A DNA stretch of 64,000 bases, from the NCBI RefSeq assembly GCF_029853695.1, contig NZ_CP122537.1, forward strand, positions 806,001 to 870,000, read 5' to 3'. Shown here in pieces: positions 45,305-54,498 of the stretch; position 1 is the first letter of the stretch; every line of letters starts with the position of its first letter. The notes under the pieces are model-generated. The model saw nothing but the letters and a program-made list of their open reading frames with translations. It searched no databases and was not told the DNA's origin. The DNA comes from Jannaschia sp. GRR-S6-38 (lineage in GTDB: Bacteria; Pseudomonadota; Alphaproteobacteria; Rhodobacterales; Rhodobacteraceae). Made by a program: the position numbers and the translations under genes.

Positions 45305-46143
45305 TGGACCGCCGCCCCCGCAGCTTCTACGTCCTCGCCGCCTTTTTCGGGCTGTTTCTCGTGTTCCTCTACGGGCCGACCTTCACCATCGCGATCCTGT
45401 CCTTCCAGGGCCCGCAGGGCGGCCTGACCTTCCCGATGCGCGGCACCTCCCTGCACTGGTTCCGCGAGCTCTTCGAGCAGCAGGCCGTCGGCGATATCTG
45501 GGGCAGCTTCCGCCGCTCGCTGGTGCTGGGGCTGATGGTGATGGTCACCACCATCGTCGTCTCGGTGATGGGCGGGCTCGCCTTCCGCAAGCGCTTTGCG
45601 GGCTCGGGGGTGCTCTTCTACCTGATCGTGACGGCGCTGGTGATCCCGTCGATCCTGGTCTCGCTCGGTGTCGGGCTGATCTTCGGGCAGGCGGGTCTGC
45701 CGGTCCACTGGTCGACCTCCGGCTTCGGCGCGCAGCTGACCTGGACGCTGCCCTTCGGCCTTCTGATCATGTTCGCTGTCTTCAACCGCTTCGACCCCGC
45801 CTACGAGGAAGCCGCCCGCGACCTGGGCGCGAGCGGCTGGCAGACGATCCGCCATGTCGTCCTGCCGATCATCGCGCCCTCTCTGATCGGCGTCGCGCTG
45901 TTCGGCTTCACGCTCAGCTACGACGAATTCGCCCGCACCCTGCTGACCGCCGGCAGCTACAACACCCTGCCGCTCGAGATCTTCGGCATGACGACCAACG
46001 TGACGACCCCCGTCATCTTCGCGCTCGGCACGCTCACGACCGTCTTCTCGTTCCTGGTGATCGGGATCTTCCTGCTGATCGTCTGGACCATGGGGCGCCG
46101 CCGGGCGCGGGCGGGCTCGGATGCCGGGAAGGGGATGGTCTGA
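45304..46143 (+). CDS. ABC transporter permease (PotC-like)
   Basis: 279 residues, six membrane segments, EAA loop YEEAARDLGASGWQTIRHVVLPIIAPS. Coupled to the upstream permease. Together they form the import channel for the Tat-exported binding protein. Confidence 0.9.
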   Translation: MDRRPRSFYVLAAFFGLFLVFLYGPTFTIAILSFQGPQGGLTFPMRGTSLHWFRELFEQQAVGDIWGSFRRSLVLGLMVMVTTIVVSVMGGLAFRKRFAGSGVLFYLIVTALVIPSILVSLGVGLIFGQAGLPVHWSTSGFGAQLTWTLPFGLLIMFAVFNRFDPAYEEAARDLGASGWQTIRHVVLPIIAPSLIGVALFGFTLSYDEFARTLLTAGSYNTLPLEIFGMTTNVTTPVIFALGTLTTVFSFLVIGIFLLIVWTMGRRRARAGSDAGKGMV

Positions 46144-46147
46144 CCCC

Positions 46148-46831
46148 GTGCCCGTCATCCTGATCAACCCCAACAGCACCGCGGCGATGACCGCCACCAT
46201 GCTGGCCGCCGCCCGGGCCGCCGCGCCCGGTCTTCCGATCGAGGGCTGGACCTCGCGGGACGGCCCGCCCGCGATCCAGGGCGAGGCCGACGGTGCCGTC
46301 GCCGCCGGCCCGCTCCTCGATCTGGTGGAGCGCGCGGACCGGCAGGGCGCGGAGGCCATCGTGATCGGCTGTTTCGACGACACCGCCCTGCCCGAGGCCC
46401 GGGCCCGGGCGTCCTGCCCCGTGATCGGCATCGGGCAGGCGGCGTTCCATTACGCCGCGCTGCGTGGCCGGCGCTTCAGCGTGGTCACCAGCCTGCCCGT
46501 CGCCGTGCCGATCATCGAGGCCAACATCGCCGCCTACGGCCTCTCCGCCGCCCTGGCGCGGGTGCGGGCCTCGGACGTGCCCGTCCTCGCGCTCGAAGAG
46601 GATCCCGACGCCGCGCTGGTCGCGATCCGCGCCGAGGCGCGGGCGGCCGTGGCGGAGGATGGCGCGGAGACGATCGTCCTCGGCTGCGCGGGCATGGCGC
46701 GCATCACCGCCGAGCTGCGTCGGTCGCTGGAGGTGCCCGTCATCGACGCGGTCGAGGCGGCGGCGGGCTGTGCATTCTGGCTCACCGCCGGGGCCGCAAT
46801 CCGCGCGACAGGCCCCGCCTCGATCGGCTGA
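46148..46831 (+). CDS. Aspartate/glutamate/hydantoin racemase family protein
   Basis: 227 residues. Starts PVILINPNSTAAMTATML, a hallmark of hydantoin racemases. The two catalytic Cys are visible in VIGCFDDTAL (~Cys80) and VLGCAGMA (~Cys189). Interconverts enantiomers of a hydantoin or acidic amino acid. Start GTG 46148, 4 bases after the permease stop, so part of the importer operon. Confidence 0.85.
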   Translation: MPVILINPNSTAAMTATMLAAARAAAPGLPIEGWTSRDGPPAIQGEADGAVAAGPLLDLVERADRQGAEAIVIGCFDDTALPEARARASCPVIGIGQAAFHYAALRGRRFSVVTSLPVAVPIIEANIAAYGLSAALARVRASDVPVLALEEDPDAALVAIRAEARAAVAEDGAETIVLGCAGMARITAELRRSLEVPVIDAVEAAAGCAFWLTAGAAIRATGPASIG

Positions 46832-46928
46832 TCGGGCCGCAGCCTCGGGCCCGGTGACAACTTCACGGAGTGACGCTGGCCGGTCGCGCGCGATCCGACG
46901 GGACGGCCGTCGGGGTCACGCGCCCGCC

Positions 46929-47252
46929 TCAGGCGTTCAGGCTCTCGATATAGCCGCGCAGCTCGCTGGCTTCCTGCCGGGCCTCGCGCAGGCCGTCCAT
47001 CGTGGCCTTCAGCTCGGCCTCGGCCTGGTGCAGCTTGGTCGACAGCTCCTGCTCGCGATATTGCAGATAGGTGATCGCCTCGTCGCGGGCCTCCTCGGCA
47101 TCATGCAGCGACTGGGCCATGTCCTCCAGCTCGGCCATGTCCGAGGTGGTCACCCGGCTGAAGCGATAGACCAGCCAGGAGGCGAACCAGCCCAGCGCGA
47201 AGGCCACGAACAGGATGACCGCGATGGCGATGACGAATTCGGTGCGGTTCAT
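46929..47252 (-). CDS. Membrane-anchored coiled-coil protein
   Basis: 107 residues: an N-terminal membrane segment (FVIAIAVILFVAFALGWFASWLVY, ~6-29), then a heptad-rich cytoplasmic helix to the end (MAQSLHDAEEARDEAITYLQYREQELSTKL...). Its ATG overlaps the OmpA-like stop (ATGA). Likely a structural partner of the envelope gene upstream; function unknown. Confidence 0.65.
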   Translation of the reverse strand: MNRTEFVIAIAVILFVAFALGWFASWLVYRFSRVTTSDMAELEDMAQSLHDAEEARDEAITYLQYREQELSTKLHQAEAELKATMDGLREARQEASELRGYIESLNA

Positions 47253-49171
47253 TCGGTGGCCTCTTCGCTTTCGGCGGCGGCGTCGTCGCCGGGCTCGCTG
47301 TCGCCGCCCGCGGGGACGGCCGGTTGCGCACTTGCCTCGCCGCCATCCGACCCGAGCAGGGTGAAGGTGATCCGGCGGTTGGCCTCGCGGCCTTCCTCGG
47401 TGTCGTTATCGGCGATGGGCTGCGTCTCGCCGTAGCCAACCGCGATCAGCTGCGAGGGCGAGGCGCCGCGCACCAGAAGCGCGGCGCGCACCGCCTCCGC
47501 GCGCTCCTGACTCAGCGCCTCGTTCATCTCCTCGCGGCCCTGGCTGTCGGTATGCCCGCCGATCTCGAAGGCCGCGCGCTCGCAGTCCTTAAGCGTCTCG
47601 GTCAGGCGGCCCAGCTGCCCCTCGCCCGCCGCCTCGATCACCGCCTCGCCCGGCGCGAAGGTCAGCTTCTGCTCGACGAGGATGGCGTTGAGCCGGGTCT
47701 CGCATTCCTCCGGCGTGGGGATGTTCAGAAGCGGGTCCAGTTCCTCGCGATACTCGACCTCGATGCGGTACTCGGCCTCCGCGCCCAGCTTGTCGGACAG
47801 GAGGCCCGACAGCGTCGCCTCGGCGCGGGTGCTGCCGGTCAGGCCGCGCACGGTCAGGATGTCGGGGCGCACAACGGCCACGCCGCTCTCCAGCCGCGAC
47901 AGCGCCTCCAGCGCGGCCAGCACCCGGGTGGGCCAGCCCTGCGGCACGTTCGGATCCTCGCGCGTGGCGATATAGGTCTCCTGCACGCCGAACAGCGCGC
48001 GGCCATAGCTCAGCACCGCCTGCTGCTGGGCCGCGTCATAGAGCCGGCCGCGCAGCTGCACCTGCCCCTCGGGCGAAAGCGTGGCGGTGAATTCCGGGGT
48101 CGCCCCCTGCGAAGCGGCGTCGGGCTCGGCCCCGGCGGGCAGCACGGCGCTTAACGCGAAGATCTCGGGCAGCGCGGTGTCCAGCTCGGCGGTCACCCGC
48201 TCGAACAGCTCGGGCGAGGTGCCCTCAAGCGCGATCAGCGAGACATCGGCATCAGACAGCGTCAGCGTGCCGCCGCCCAGCGCGTCCAGCGCGGCGATGC
48301 CCTCGGCTACGGCCGCGCCCCAGGAGGCGGAGGGCACGCCCAGCCCGATCTCGCAATCGGCCTTGCCGGTGAAGCCCGCGGCCGAGGCGGCGGTCAGCAC
48401 CCGGGCGCGCGCGGCCTCGCTGTCGACGGCGCAGGCCTCGAATCGCGGGGCGCCGTCGGCGGGCAGGATGAAGCGCAGCGTGAAGGGCGTGATGACCGGG
48501 CGCGGCGCCGCGATGTCGAGCGCCAGCGCCACGTCCCGCGGCCGCCGCCGCGCCAGTTCGGTTTCCAGCTGTGCCTTCTGCTCGGCGCTGTCGGCCACGG
48601 CGGTCACCGTGACGCGCCCCGGCTCGACGGTGATCTTCGACCGCGGCAGCCGTTCCAGCGCCGAGACGGCGAAGCGCAGCGACGCCTCCCAGGCGGGCGG
48701 CACCGGGTAGTCGGCGCTCTCGACCATGTTGGTGACCGGCAGCGCGGCCTCCTCGGAGAGCCCGTCCAGAAGACCCGCCAGCATTTCGGCACCCCCGGCG
48801 CCGGGCACCAGGCCGATCGCCGAGACGCCCGCCTCGTTGCGCAGCACCTCCAGCGAGAAGCGCGCGGCGCGGACGGGGGCCGAGGCCTCGACCTCCATCG
48901 CGTCGATGATGCGGCGCGGGTCGACCACGTCGCCCGCCCGCGTCACCGCGCGCAGCCGCGCCGGCTCGCTGGGCGCCGTCCCGGTCAGGATCAGCTGCAG
49001 CCCGTCGGTCTCGACCCCGGCCCAGTCCAGCTGATTCTCGGTCAGGATCTCGGTCACCGCGGCCCGCGAGCTGGCCTCGATATGGGCCGCCCCGAACCAG
49101 GCCGCTCCGGCGGCCCCGGCGGCGGCCAGCGCGAAGGCGGCGAGGGTTGCGATTGTCTTCTTGCGGCTCAT
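47249..49171 (-). CDS. OmpA-family envelope protein
   Basis: 640 residues. N-terminal membrane segment/signal (TLAAFALAAAGAAGAAWFGAA), then a long region with repeated BON-like units, and a C-terminal OmpA peptidoglycan-binding domain (IGGHTDSQGREEMNEALSQERAEAV, ~550-570; TEEGREANRRITF). A Ser/Glu-rich tail follows. Links the inner membrane or periplasm to peptidoglycan. ATG 49171 chosen (MSRKKT). Confidence 0.85.
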   Translation of the reverse strand: MSRKKTIATLAAFALAAAGAAGAAWFGAAHIEASSRAAVTEILTENQLDWAGVETDGLQLILTGTAPSEPARLRAVTRAGDVVDPRRIIDAMEVEASAPVRAARFSLEVLRNEAGVSAIGLVPGAGGAEMLAGLLDGLSEEAALPVTNMVESADYPVPPAWEASLRFAVSALERLPRSKITVEPGRVTVTAVADSAEQKAQLETELARRRPRDVALALDIAAPRPVITPFTLRFILPADGAPRFEACAVDSEAARARVLTAASAAGFTGKADCEIGLGVPSASWGAAVAEGIAALDALGGGTLTLSDADVSLIALEGTSPELFERVTAELDTALPEIFALSAVLPAGAEPDAASQGATPEFTATLSPEGQVQLRGRLYDAAQQQAVLSYGRALFGVQETYIATREDPNVPQGWPTRVLAALEALSRLESGVAVVRPDILTVRGLTGSTRAEATLSGLLSDKLGAEAEYRIEVEYREELDPLLNIPTPEECETRLNAILVEQKLTFAPGEAVIEAAGEGQLGRLTETLKDCERAAFEIGGHTDSQGREEMNEALSQERAEAVRAALLVRGASPSQLIAVGYGETQPIADNDTEEGREANRRITFTLLGSDGGEASAQPAVPAGGDSEPGDDAAAESEEATE

Positions 49172-49222
49172 GCGTGCCCCGTTCTGTCGCGCCTGATTAG
49201 ACCCGCGGCGGGCGAGGGGCAA

Positions 49223-50164
49223 TCAAAGCGCCGCGGCAACGGCAAGAAACGGCAGGAGGATCAGGCCGGTCTCGCGATTGGCGCGAAACAGACGCAGGCA
49301 GGTCGCCGGATCGTCGATCTCGAGCCGCGACAGCTGCCAGGCCATGTGCCAGCCCATCGCCCAGACCCCGAGAAGCGCCACCATCGCGGGCAAAGGCGGC
49401 AGCGCCGTCAGCACCGCCGCCGCCGCCAGCGCCACCGTCGCCGCCGCGAAGCCGCGCAGCCAGGGGCGCGGGCGGTCGCCGAAGCGCCGGGCGGTGGATT
49501 TCACCCCGATCAGCGCGTCGTCCTCGACATCCTGGTAGGCGTAGATCGTGTCGTAGAACAGCGTCCAGGCGATCCCGCCCAGATACAGAAGGACCGGCGG
49601 CCAGCCGAGGCTGCCGGTATGCGCCGCCCAGGCCAGCAGCGCGCCCCAGTTGAAGGCGAGCCCCAGGAAGACCTGCGGCCACCAGGTGAAGCGCTTGGCG
49701 AAGGGATAGACCGCGACCGGCAGCAGCGACAGAACCCCCAGCGCGATGGCCGTCGGGTGGAAGGTCAAAAGGATCACGAAGCTGACGAGCGCCTGCGCCA
49801 CCATCCAGACCAGCGCGCCGCGCACCGACACCTGCCCCGACGGGATCGGCCGCGACCGGGTGCGCGCGACCGCGCCGTCGATGTCGCGGTCGCTCACGTC
49901 GTTCCAGGTGCAGCCCGCGCCGCGCATCAGGAAGGCGCCGATCGCGCAGCCCGCCGCGATCCAGATATCCGCGGGCCGGAAGCCCGTCGCCGCCACCGCC
50001 AGCAGCAGCCCCCACCAGCAGGGGAGCAGCAACAGCCAGGTCCCGATCGGCCGATCCGCCCGGCTCAGCCGCAGGAAGGGCCGCGCGGGCGTTGGCGCCA
50101 GCCGGTCGACCCAGTTGCCCTTGACGGCATCGGCCACCTGCCCTTGATCGGTCGTGTCGCTCAT
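49223..50164 (-). CDS. ubiA: 4-hydroxybenzoate octaprenyltransferase
   Basis: Attaches the polyprenyl tail to 4-hydroxybenzoate in ubiquinone synthesis, inside the inner membrane. 313 residues, multi-pass. Both Asp-rich motifs are present: NDVSDRDIDGAVARTRSRP (~102-120) and DTIYAYQDVEDD. ATG 50164, only 12 bases from the divergent rsmE start. Cotranscription with the OmpA-like gene is likely (51-base gap). Confidence 0.94.
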   Translation of the reverse strand: MSDTTDQGQVADAVKGNWVDRLAPTPARPFLRLSRADRPIGTWLLLLPCWWGLLLAVAATGFRPADIWIAAGCAIGAFLMRGAGCTWNDVSDRDIDGAVARTRSRPIPSGQVSVRGALVWMVAQALVSFVILLTFHPTAIALGVLSLLPVAVYPFAKRFTWWPQVFLGLAFNWGALLAWAAHTGSLGWPPVLLYLGGIAWTLFYDTIYAYQDVEDDALIGVKSTARRFGDRPRPWLRGFAAATVALAAAAVLTALPPLPAMVALLGVWAMGWHMAWQLSRLEIDDPATCLRLFRANRETGLILLPFLAVAAAL

Positions 50165-50176
50165 GGAGGTCCTCAG

Positions 50177-50926
50177 GTGGACAGCAAGGTCAGGCTGCAC
50201 ATAGCCGGTCCGCTCGGGGCGGGGCAATCCGCCCCCCTGTCGCGGGACCAGGCGCATTACCTCTCGGGCGTGATGCGGCTGGGCCCGGGCGACACGCTGA
50301 CCGTCTTCGACGGCCGCTCCGGGGCGTGGCGCGCGCGGATCGAGGCGGCGGGCAAGCGCGGCGGTACGCTGGTTCTCGAGGCGCAGGTCGCGCCGCAGCG
50401 CGATCCGCCGGATCTCTGGCTCCTCTTCGCGCCGATCAAGAAGGCGCGCACCGATTTCATCGTCGAGAAGGCGACCGAGCTGGGCGCGGCCCAGATCCTG
50501 CCGGTCGCGACCGAATACACCAATTCCGAGCGCATCCGCCGCGACCGCCTGCAAGCCCATGCCGTCGAGGCGGCCGAGCAATGCGGCGGCACCTTCGTCC
50601 CCGAGGTGGCCGAGATCGCGCCGCTCGCCCGCCTTCTGGACCGCTGGCCCGAAGACCGGGCGCTGGTTTTCTGCGACGAAACCCTGTCCGACGACCCGCT
50701 CTGGGCCGAGGACGGCACCCCCGGCGCCTGGCCCGCCGCGCCCGCCGCGGTGCTGATCGGACCCGAAGGCGGCTTCTCTCCGGCCGAGCGTGCGCGGCTG
50801 CGGGGGCTCGACTTCGCCGTGCCAGTGGCGCTAGGCCCGCGGATCCTGCGCGCCGACACGGCTGCAGTGTCCGCGCTGACCCTCTGGCAGGCAGCGCGCG
50901 GCGATTGGAAAGGAAAAACCGAATGA
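50177..50926 (+). CDS. rsmE: 16S rRNA (uracil-1498-N3)-methyltransferase
   Basis: 249 residues, SPOUT family. Signatures: SRDQAHYLSGVMRL, KKARTDFIVEKATELGAAQILPV, ERIRRDRLQAHAVEAAEQCGG, and the SAM-binding knot IGPEGGFSPAE...LGPRILRADTAAVSAL. Start GTG 50177 with GGAGG 8 bases upstream. Stop overlaps the next ATG. Confidence 0.93.
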   Translation: MDSKVRLHIAGPLGAGQSAPLSRDQAHYLSGVMRLGPGDTLTVFDGRSGAWRARIEAAGKRGGTLVLEAQVAPQRDPPDLWLLFAPIKKARTDFIVEKATELGAAQILPVATEYTNSERIRRDRLQAHAVEAAEQCGGTFVPEVAEIAPLARLLDRWPEDRALVFCDETLSDDPLWAEDGTPGAWPAAPAAVLIGPEGGFSPAERARLRGLDFAVPVALGPRILRADTAAVSALTLWQAARGDWKGKTE

Positions 50927-51468
50927 GACCGGATATCGAAAAGACGCTGGCGGCCATTCCGCAGATGGACGCAGACCGCATCGCGCGGCTGCGGGCCCGG
51001 GCGGAGGAATGGGCGGACTCGGACGATCCCGACCGCCAAGAAGCGGGGCGCGCCGTCGGGGAGGCCATCGATTCCCACACGGTCGACGCGACCGAGGCGG
51101 AAAGCTCGCGCCTCGACCGCCTGGCCGAGACCGGGCTGGAACCCCGCGTCGCGGTGGCCTTCGGCACGCTGCCGCCGACCGATGGCGAGTCGCTGATCCT
51201 GCGGGCCGTGCTGAACCGTCCGGGCGAGAGCCCGCGCGACCTGAGCGCGGCGATCGGCGCGAAGGACCAGGCCTGGCGCACGCGATTCGAGACGATGTGC
51301 GAGCGCCGCAAGGAATGGCTCGGCGCGCCGCCGGCATCCGACGCGGAGGGCGACAGCCCGTCCTGGGCGGCGCTCATGTGCGATTTCGGCCCCGAGGATG
51401 CGACCGTCACGATGAAGCCCGAGGCGGCCTCGGCCCTCGCACGCCTGGGCATTCGGGCGCGGGCTTGA
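50923..51468 (+). CDS. Hypothetical protein, helical N-terminus
   Basis: 181 residues starting at ATG 50923, overlapping the rsmE stop (ATGA). The N-terminal ~60 residues are charged and helical (TLAAIPQMDADRIARLRARAEEWADSDDP); the remainder has no motif I recognise. Soluble. Coupled to the next gene by a TTGA overlap. Confidence 0.6.
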   Translation: MRPDIEKTLAAIPQMDADRIARLRARAEEWADSDDPDRQEAGRAVGEAIDSHTVDATEAESSRLDRLAETGLEPRVAVAFGTLPPTDGESLILRAVLNRPGESPRDLSAAIGAKDQAWRTRFETMCERRKEWLGAPPASDAEGDSPSWAALMCDFGPEDATVTMKPEAASALARLGIRARA

Positions 51469-51977
51469 TCCGACCCGAGGCCGCCGCCCGCCTGCGCCGT
51501 TGGCGCGAGGCCATCGCCGGCGCGGTCGCGCTGGCGGCGGGCCTCTGGCTTCTGCTGACCTCGGGCGGGCTGCCCTTCCTCTTCGGGCTGGCCCTGCTGC
51601 CCCTGGGCGCGGTCCTCGCGCTCTCGGGCATCCGCCACGCGCGGTTTCGCAGCGAGGCCGAGGCGCCGGGCATCGTCGAGGTCGACGAGGGCCGCATCAC
51701 CTATCTCGGCCCGGTCCTGGGCGGCAGCATCGCGCTCGACGAACTCGACGAGCTGGCCTTCCGCCGCGCCGCGACCGGCGAGGCGTTCTGGCGTCTCGCC
51801 CCCGCCGCGGGCCCGCCGGTCTGGATCCCCGAGGGCGCGCGCGGGGCCGAGACGCTTCTCGACGCGCTGGCGCCGCTGCCCGGGCTCGACGCGGGCGCGA
51901 TGGTGCGCGCCGTGCAGGACCGCACACCTGGCCTCCGCGTGGTCTGGCGCCGCACGCCCCTGCGCGCCTTGACTTGA
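51465..51977 (+). CDS. Hypothetical membrane protein
   Basis: 170 residues. Two hydrophobic segments (~16-31 and 36-52), then a soluble, PH-like region (EVDEGRITYLGPVLGGSIALDELDEL). Start TTG 51465 overlapping the preceding TGA; no ATG in frame. Function unknown. Confidence 0.55.
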   Translation: MIRPEAAARLRRWREAIAGAVALAAGLWLLLTSGGLPFLFGLALLPLGAVLALSGIRHARFRSEAEAPGIVEVDEGRITYLGPVLGGSIALDELDELAFRRAATGEAFWRLAPAAGPPVWIPEGARGAETLLDALAPLPGLDAGAMVRAVQDRTPGLRVVWRRTPLRALT

Positions 51978-52029
51978 CCGCCCCCCGCGCTCAGTCCTCG
52001 GCTTCGACACGAAGGAAAGGCCCAGCCCC

Positions 52030-53400
52030 ATGTCCATCCCCCAGTCCGGCGGCGGGCCCATCACCGATCATGCGCAGCTGGCGGGCTACCTGGAATCGGG
52101 CTGCAAGCCCAAGGCCGACTGGCGTATCGGCACCGAGCACGAGAAGTTCGGCTACAACGCGGAGACGCTCGCCCCCCTGCCCTATGAGGGCCCCTGCTCG
52201 ATCCGCGCGATGCTGGAAGGGCTGCGCGACCGCTTCGCCTGGTCGCCCGTCACCGAGGGCGCCCACCTGATCGGGCTGGAAAAGGCCGGCGCCAACATCT
52301 CGCTCGAACCGGGCGGCCAGCTCGAACTGTCGGGCGCGCCGCTCGAGACGATCCACCAGACCTGCGACGAGGTGAACGACCACCTGCGCGAGGTGCACGA
52401 GGTCGCCGACACGATCGGCGCGCGCTTCATCGGGCTGGGCGCCGCGCCGGTCTGGCGGCACGAGGACATGCCGCTGATGCCGAAGGGCCGCTACAAGCTG
52501 ATGGACGCCTACATGGACAAGGTGGGCAGCATGGGAAAGACCATGATGCGGCGCACCTGCACCGTGCAGGTCAATCTCGACTTCGCCTCCGAGGCGGACA
52601 TGGTCCAGAAGCTGCGCGTCGCCATGGCGCTGCAATCGGTGGCCACCGCGCTTTTCGCCAATTCGCCCTTCCTCGACGGCCGTCCCAACGGTCACAAGAG
52701 CTGGCGCGCGCGGGTCTGGCGCGACCTCGACGCGGCACGCACCGGCATCCCCGAGTTCGTCTTCGAGGACGGCATGGGCTTCGAGCGCTGGGTCGATTAC
52801 GCGCTCGATGTGCCGATGTATTTCGTCTACCGCGACGGCGAATATGTCGATGCGCTGGGCCAGTCCTTCCGCGACTTCCTGAAGGGCGAGCTGCCCGCCC
52901 TGCCCGGCGAGAAGCCCACGCTCTCGGATTGGGCCGACCACCTGACGACGCTGTTCCCCGAGGCACGGATCAAGAAATACATGGAGATGCGAGGCGCCGA
53001 TGGCGGCCCGTGGCGCCGGCTCTGTGCCCTGCCGGCCTTCTGGGTCGGGCTTATGTACGACCAGGCCTCGCTCGACGCCGCCTGGGACCTCGCGAAGGGC
53101 TGGGACCAGGAGACGCGGCTGGGCCTGCGCGTCGCGGCCTCCGAGGCGGGGCTGCAAGCCGAGGCGGGCGGCGTGAAGATGCACGATCTGGCCCGCGAAT
53201 GCGTGGCCATCGCCGAAGCCGGGCTGAAGGCCCGCGCCCGCGCCGGGTCGGGCGGGCTGGTGCCCGACGAGACGCATTTCCTCAACGCGCTCAAGGACTC
53301 GGTCGAGACGGGGCGCGTCCCGGCCGACGAGCTCCTGGACGACTATCACGGCCCCTGGCAGGGCGACCTGAGCCGGATCTACGCCGAACGCAGCTACTGA
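52030..53400 (+). CDS. gshA: Glutamate-cysteine ligase (plant/alphaproteobacterial type)
   Basis: First step of glutathione synthesis: ATP-dependent joining of Glu and Cys. 456 residues of the GCS2 class (GTEHEKFGY, LEPGGQLELSG, RYKLMDAYM...MMRRTCTVQVNLDF, FANSPFLDGRPNGHKSWRARVW). ATG 52030 behind GAAGGAAAGG. The glutathione made here would also serve the YghU-type GST in the window. Confidence 0.94.
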   Translation: MSIPQSGGGPITDHAQLAGYLESGCKPKADWRIGTEHEKFGYNAETLAPLPYEGPCSIRAMLEGLRDRFAWSPVTEGAHLIGLEKAGANISLEPGGQLELSGAPLETIHQTCDEVNDHLREVHEVADTIGARFIGLGAAPVWRHEDMPLMPKGRYKLMDAYMDKVGSMGKTMMRRTCTVQVNLDFASEADMVQKLRVAMALQSVATALFANSPFLDGRPNGHKSWRARVWRDLDAARTGIPEFVFEDGMGFERWVDYALDVPMYFVYRDGEYVDALGQSFRDFLKGELPALPGEKPTLSDWADHLTTLFPEARIKKYMEMRGADGGPWRRLCALPAFWVGLMYDQASLDAAWDLAKGWDQETRLGLRVAASEAGLQAEAGGVKMHDLARECVAIAEAGLKARARAGSGGLVPDETHFLNALKDSVETGRVPADELLDDYHGPWQGDLSRIYAERSY

Positions 53401-53498
53401 GCCGCGGGGCACCGGCCGGCTGCCGCGCCGGGACTCCCTCGCGGCGACCCGGGATCGCCTGCTAGGCTGTCGCCCTGTTCGACAACGGGAGATCCCTC

Positions 53499-53741
53499 AT
53501 GCGCGATTTCTTCATCCGGGCCCTCGACAGGATCGTGGGGCTCGTCGTGATCCTCGGCGCCGTCGCCGTCCTCGGCGGGGCCGCCGCCACGCTCGTCTCG
53601 GCCGAGGGCGGGCTCTTCCCGGCGCTGCTCATCCTCGTGGGCGGCAGCTTCTACCTCCTGGTGGCGGGCGGGCTGCTCTACCTGTTTCTCGGCATCCACG
53701 AGAACACGCGCCGCACGGCCGAGGCGCTGGAGCGGCGCTGA
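53499..53741 (+). CDS. Small two-helix membrane protein
   Basis: 80 residues with two hydrophobic helices (~12-33 and 41-66) and a short basic C-terminus (RRTAEALERR). ATG 53499 preceded by GGGAGA. Function unknown. Confidence 0.55.
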   Translation: MRDFFIRALDRIVGLVVILGAVAVLGGAAATLVSAEGGLFPALLILVGGSFYLLVAGGLLYLFLGIHENTRRTAEALERR

Positions 53742-53759
53742 GCGACCCGACCCGCGCCG

Positions 53760-54020
53760 TCATTCCTCCGCCACCACCTCCAGCGCGGCCACGAAATCCG
53801 CCACCTTCGCCGCCGGCATCTCGCAGGGCTTGAGCCGCGGGCCGGCGGCCAGGCGGTAGAGGTTCATCGACACGTAATCCGACCCGTCCAGCGCGCGGGC
53901 GACCAGCTTCTCGGATGCGCCGCCGGCATGCAGCGCGCGGGTGACCAGCCAGTCGCGGCCCAGCGCGCGGCCCCGGAAGGTGCCCAGCGGCAGCGTCAGC
54001 AGCCGCTCCGCCACCGCCAC
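53760..54020 (-). CDS. Small conserved hypothetical protein
   Basis: 86 residues from GTG 54020, soluble (RLLTLPLGTFRGRALGRDWLVTRALHAGGASEKLVARALDGSDYVSMNLYRLAAGPRLKPCEMPAAKVADFV). No ATG in frame near the conserved part. Ends the pyrC-plsY-DUF805 operon, 14 bases after the DUF805 stop. Function unknown. Confidence 0.55.
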   Translation of the reverse strand: MAVAERLLTLPLGTFRGRALGRDWLVTRALHAGGASEKLVARALDGSDYVSMNLYRLAAGPRLKPCEMPAAKVADFVAALEVVAEE

Positions 54021-54034
54021 GGCCCGCGGCGCGC

Positions 54035-54484
54035 TCAGCGGCCCACCGTCGGGACCGAGGAGGACCGCACATCGTCGGCATAGGCCGCCCCGCCGCCGCC
54101 CGTCCCCGCGCCCGGCCCGCCCAACGGATCCGGGCCGAAGCGGTTCGGCCCCTCGGTCCCGCGCAGCACCGCGAAGATCAAAATCACCACGGCCCCGACC
54201 ACCGGCACGAAAAACAGGAGGATCCACCAGGCCGTCCGGTCGATATCGTGCAGCCGCCGCGCCAGGACCGCCAGCGACGGCAGCAGCAGCCCCAGCGACA
54301 GGAGCGGCGCGAAGACCGCCGCCGACTCCGGGCCCAGGCCGAACACCACCGCGTCCAGCGCGCCCGCGACGAACCCGGCCATGAAATAGAACAGCTGAAA
54401 CCACCAGAATTCCGACCGCGGCGCACGGCCCGCGAAGGTGACGTAATTGCCCAGGACGTGCCGGACCGATTCGCTGAAACCCAT
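54035..54484 (-). CDS. DUF805 membrane protein
   Basis: 149 residues with the DUF805 opening FAGRAPRSEFWWFQLF (YIGR/R-SEFW pattern), three to four membrane segments and RRLHDIDRTAWW. Gly/Pro-rich C-terminal tail. ATG 54484, 14 bases after plsY. Confidence 0.8.
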   Translation of the reverse strand: MGFSESVRHVLGNYVTFAGRAPRSEFWWFQLFYFMAGFVAGALDAVVFGLGPESAAVFAPLLSLGLLLPSLAVLARRLHDIDRTAWWILLFFVPVVGAVVILIFAVLRGTEGPNRFGPDPLGGPGAGTGGGGAAYADDVRSSSVPTVGR

Positions 54485-54498
54485 GGGGCCCCCTTGGC

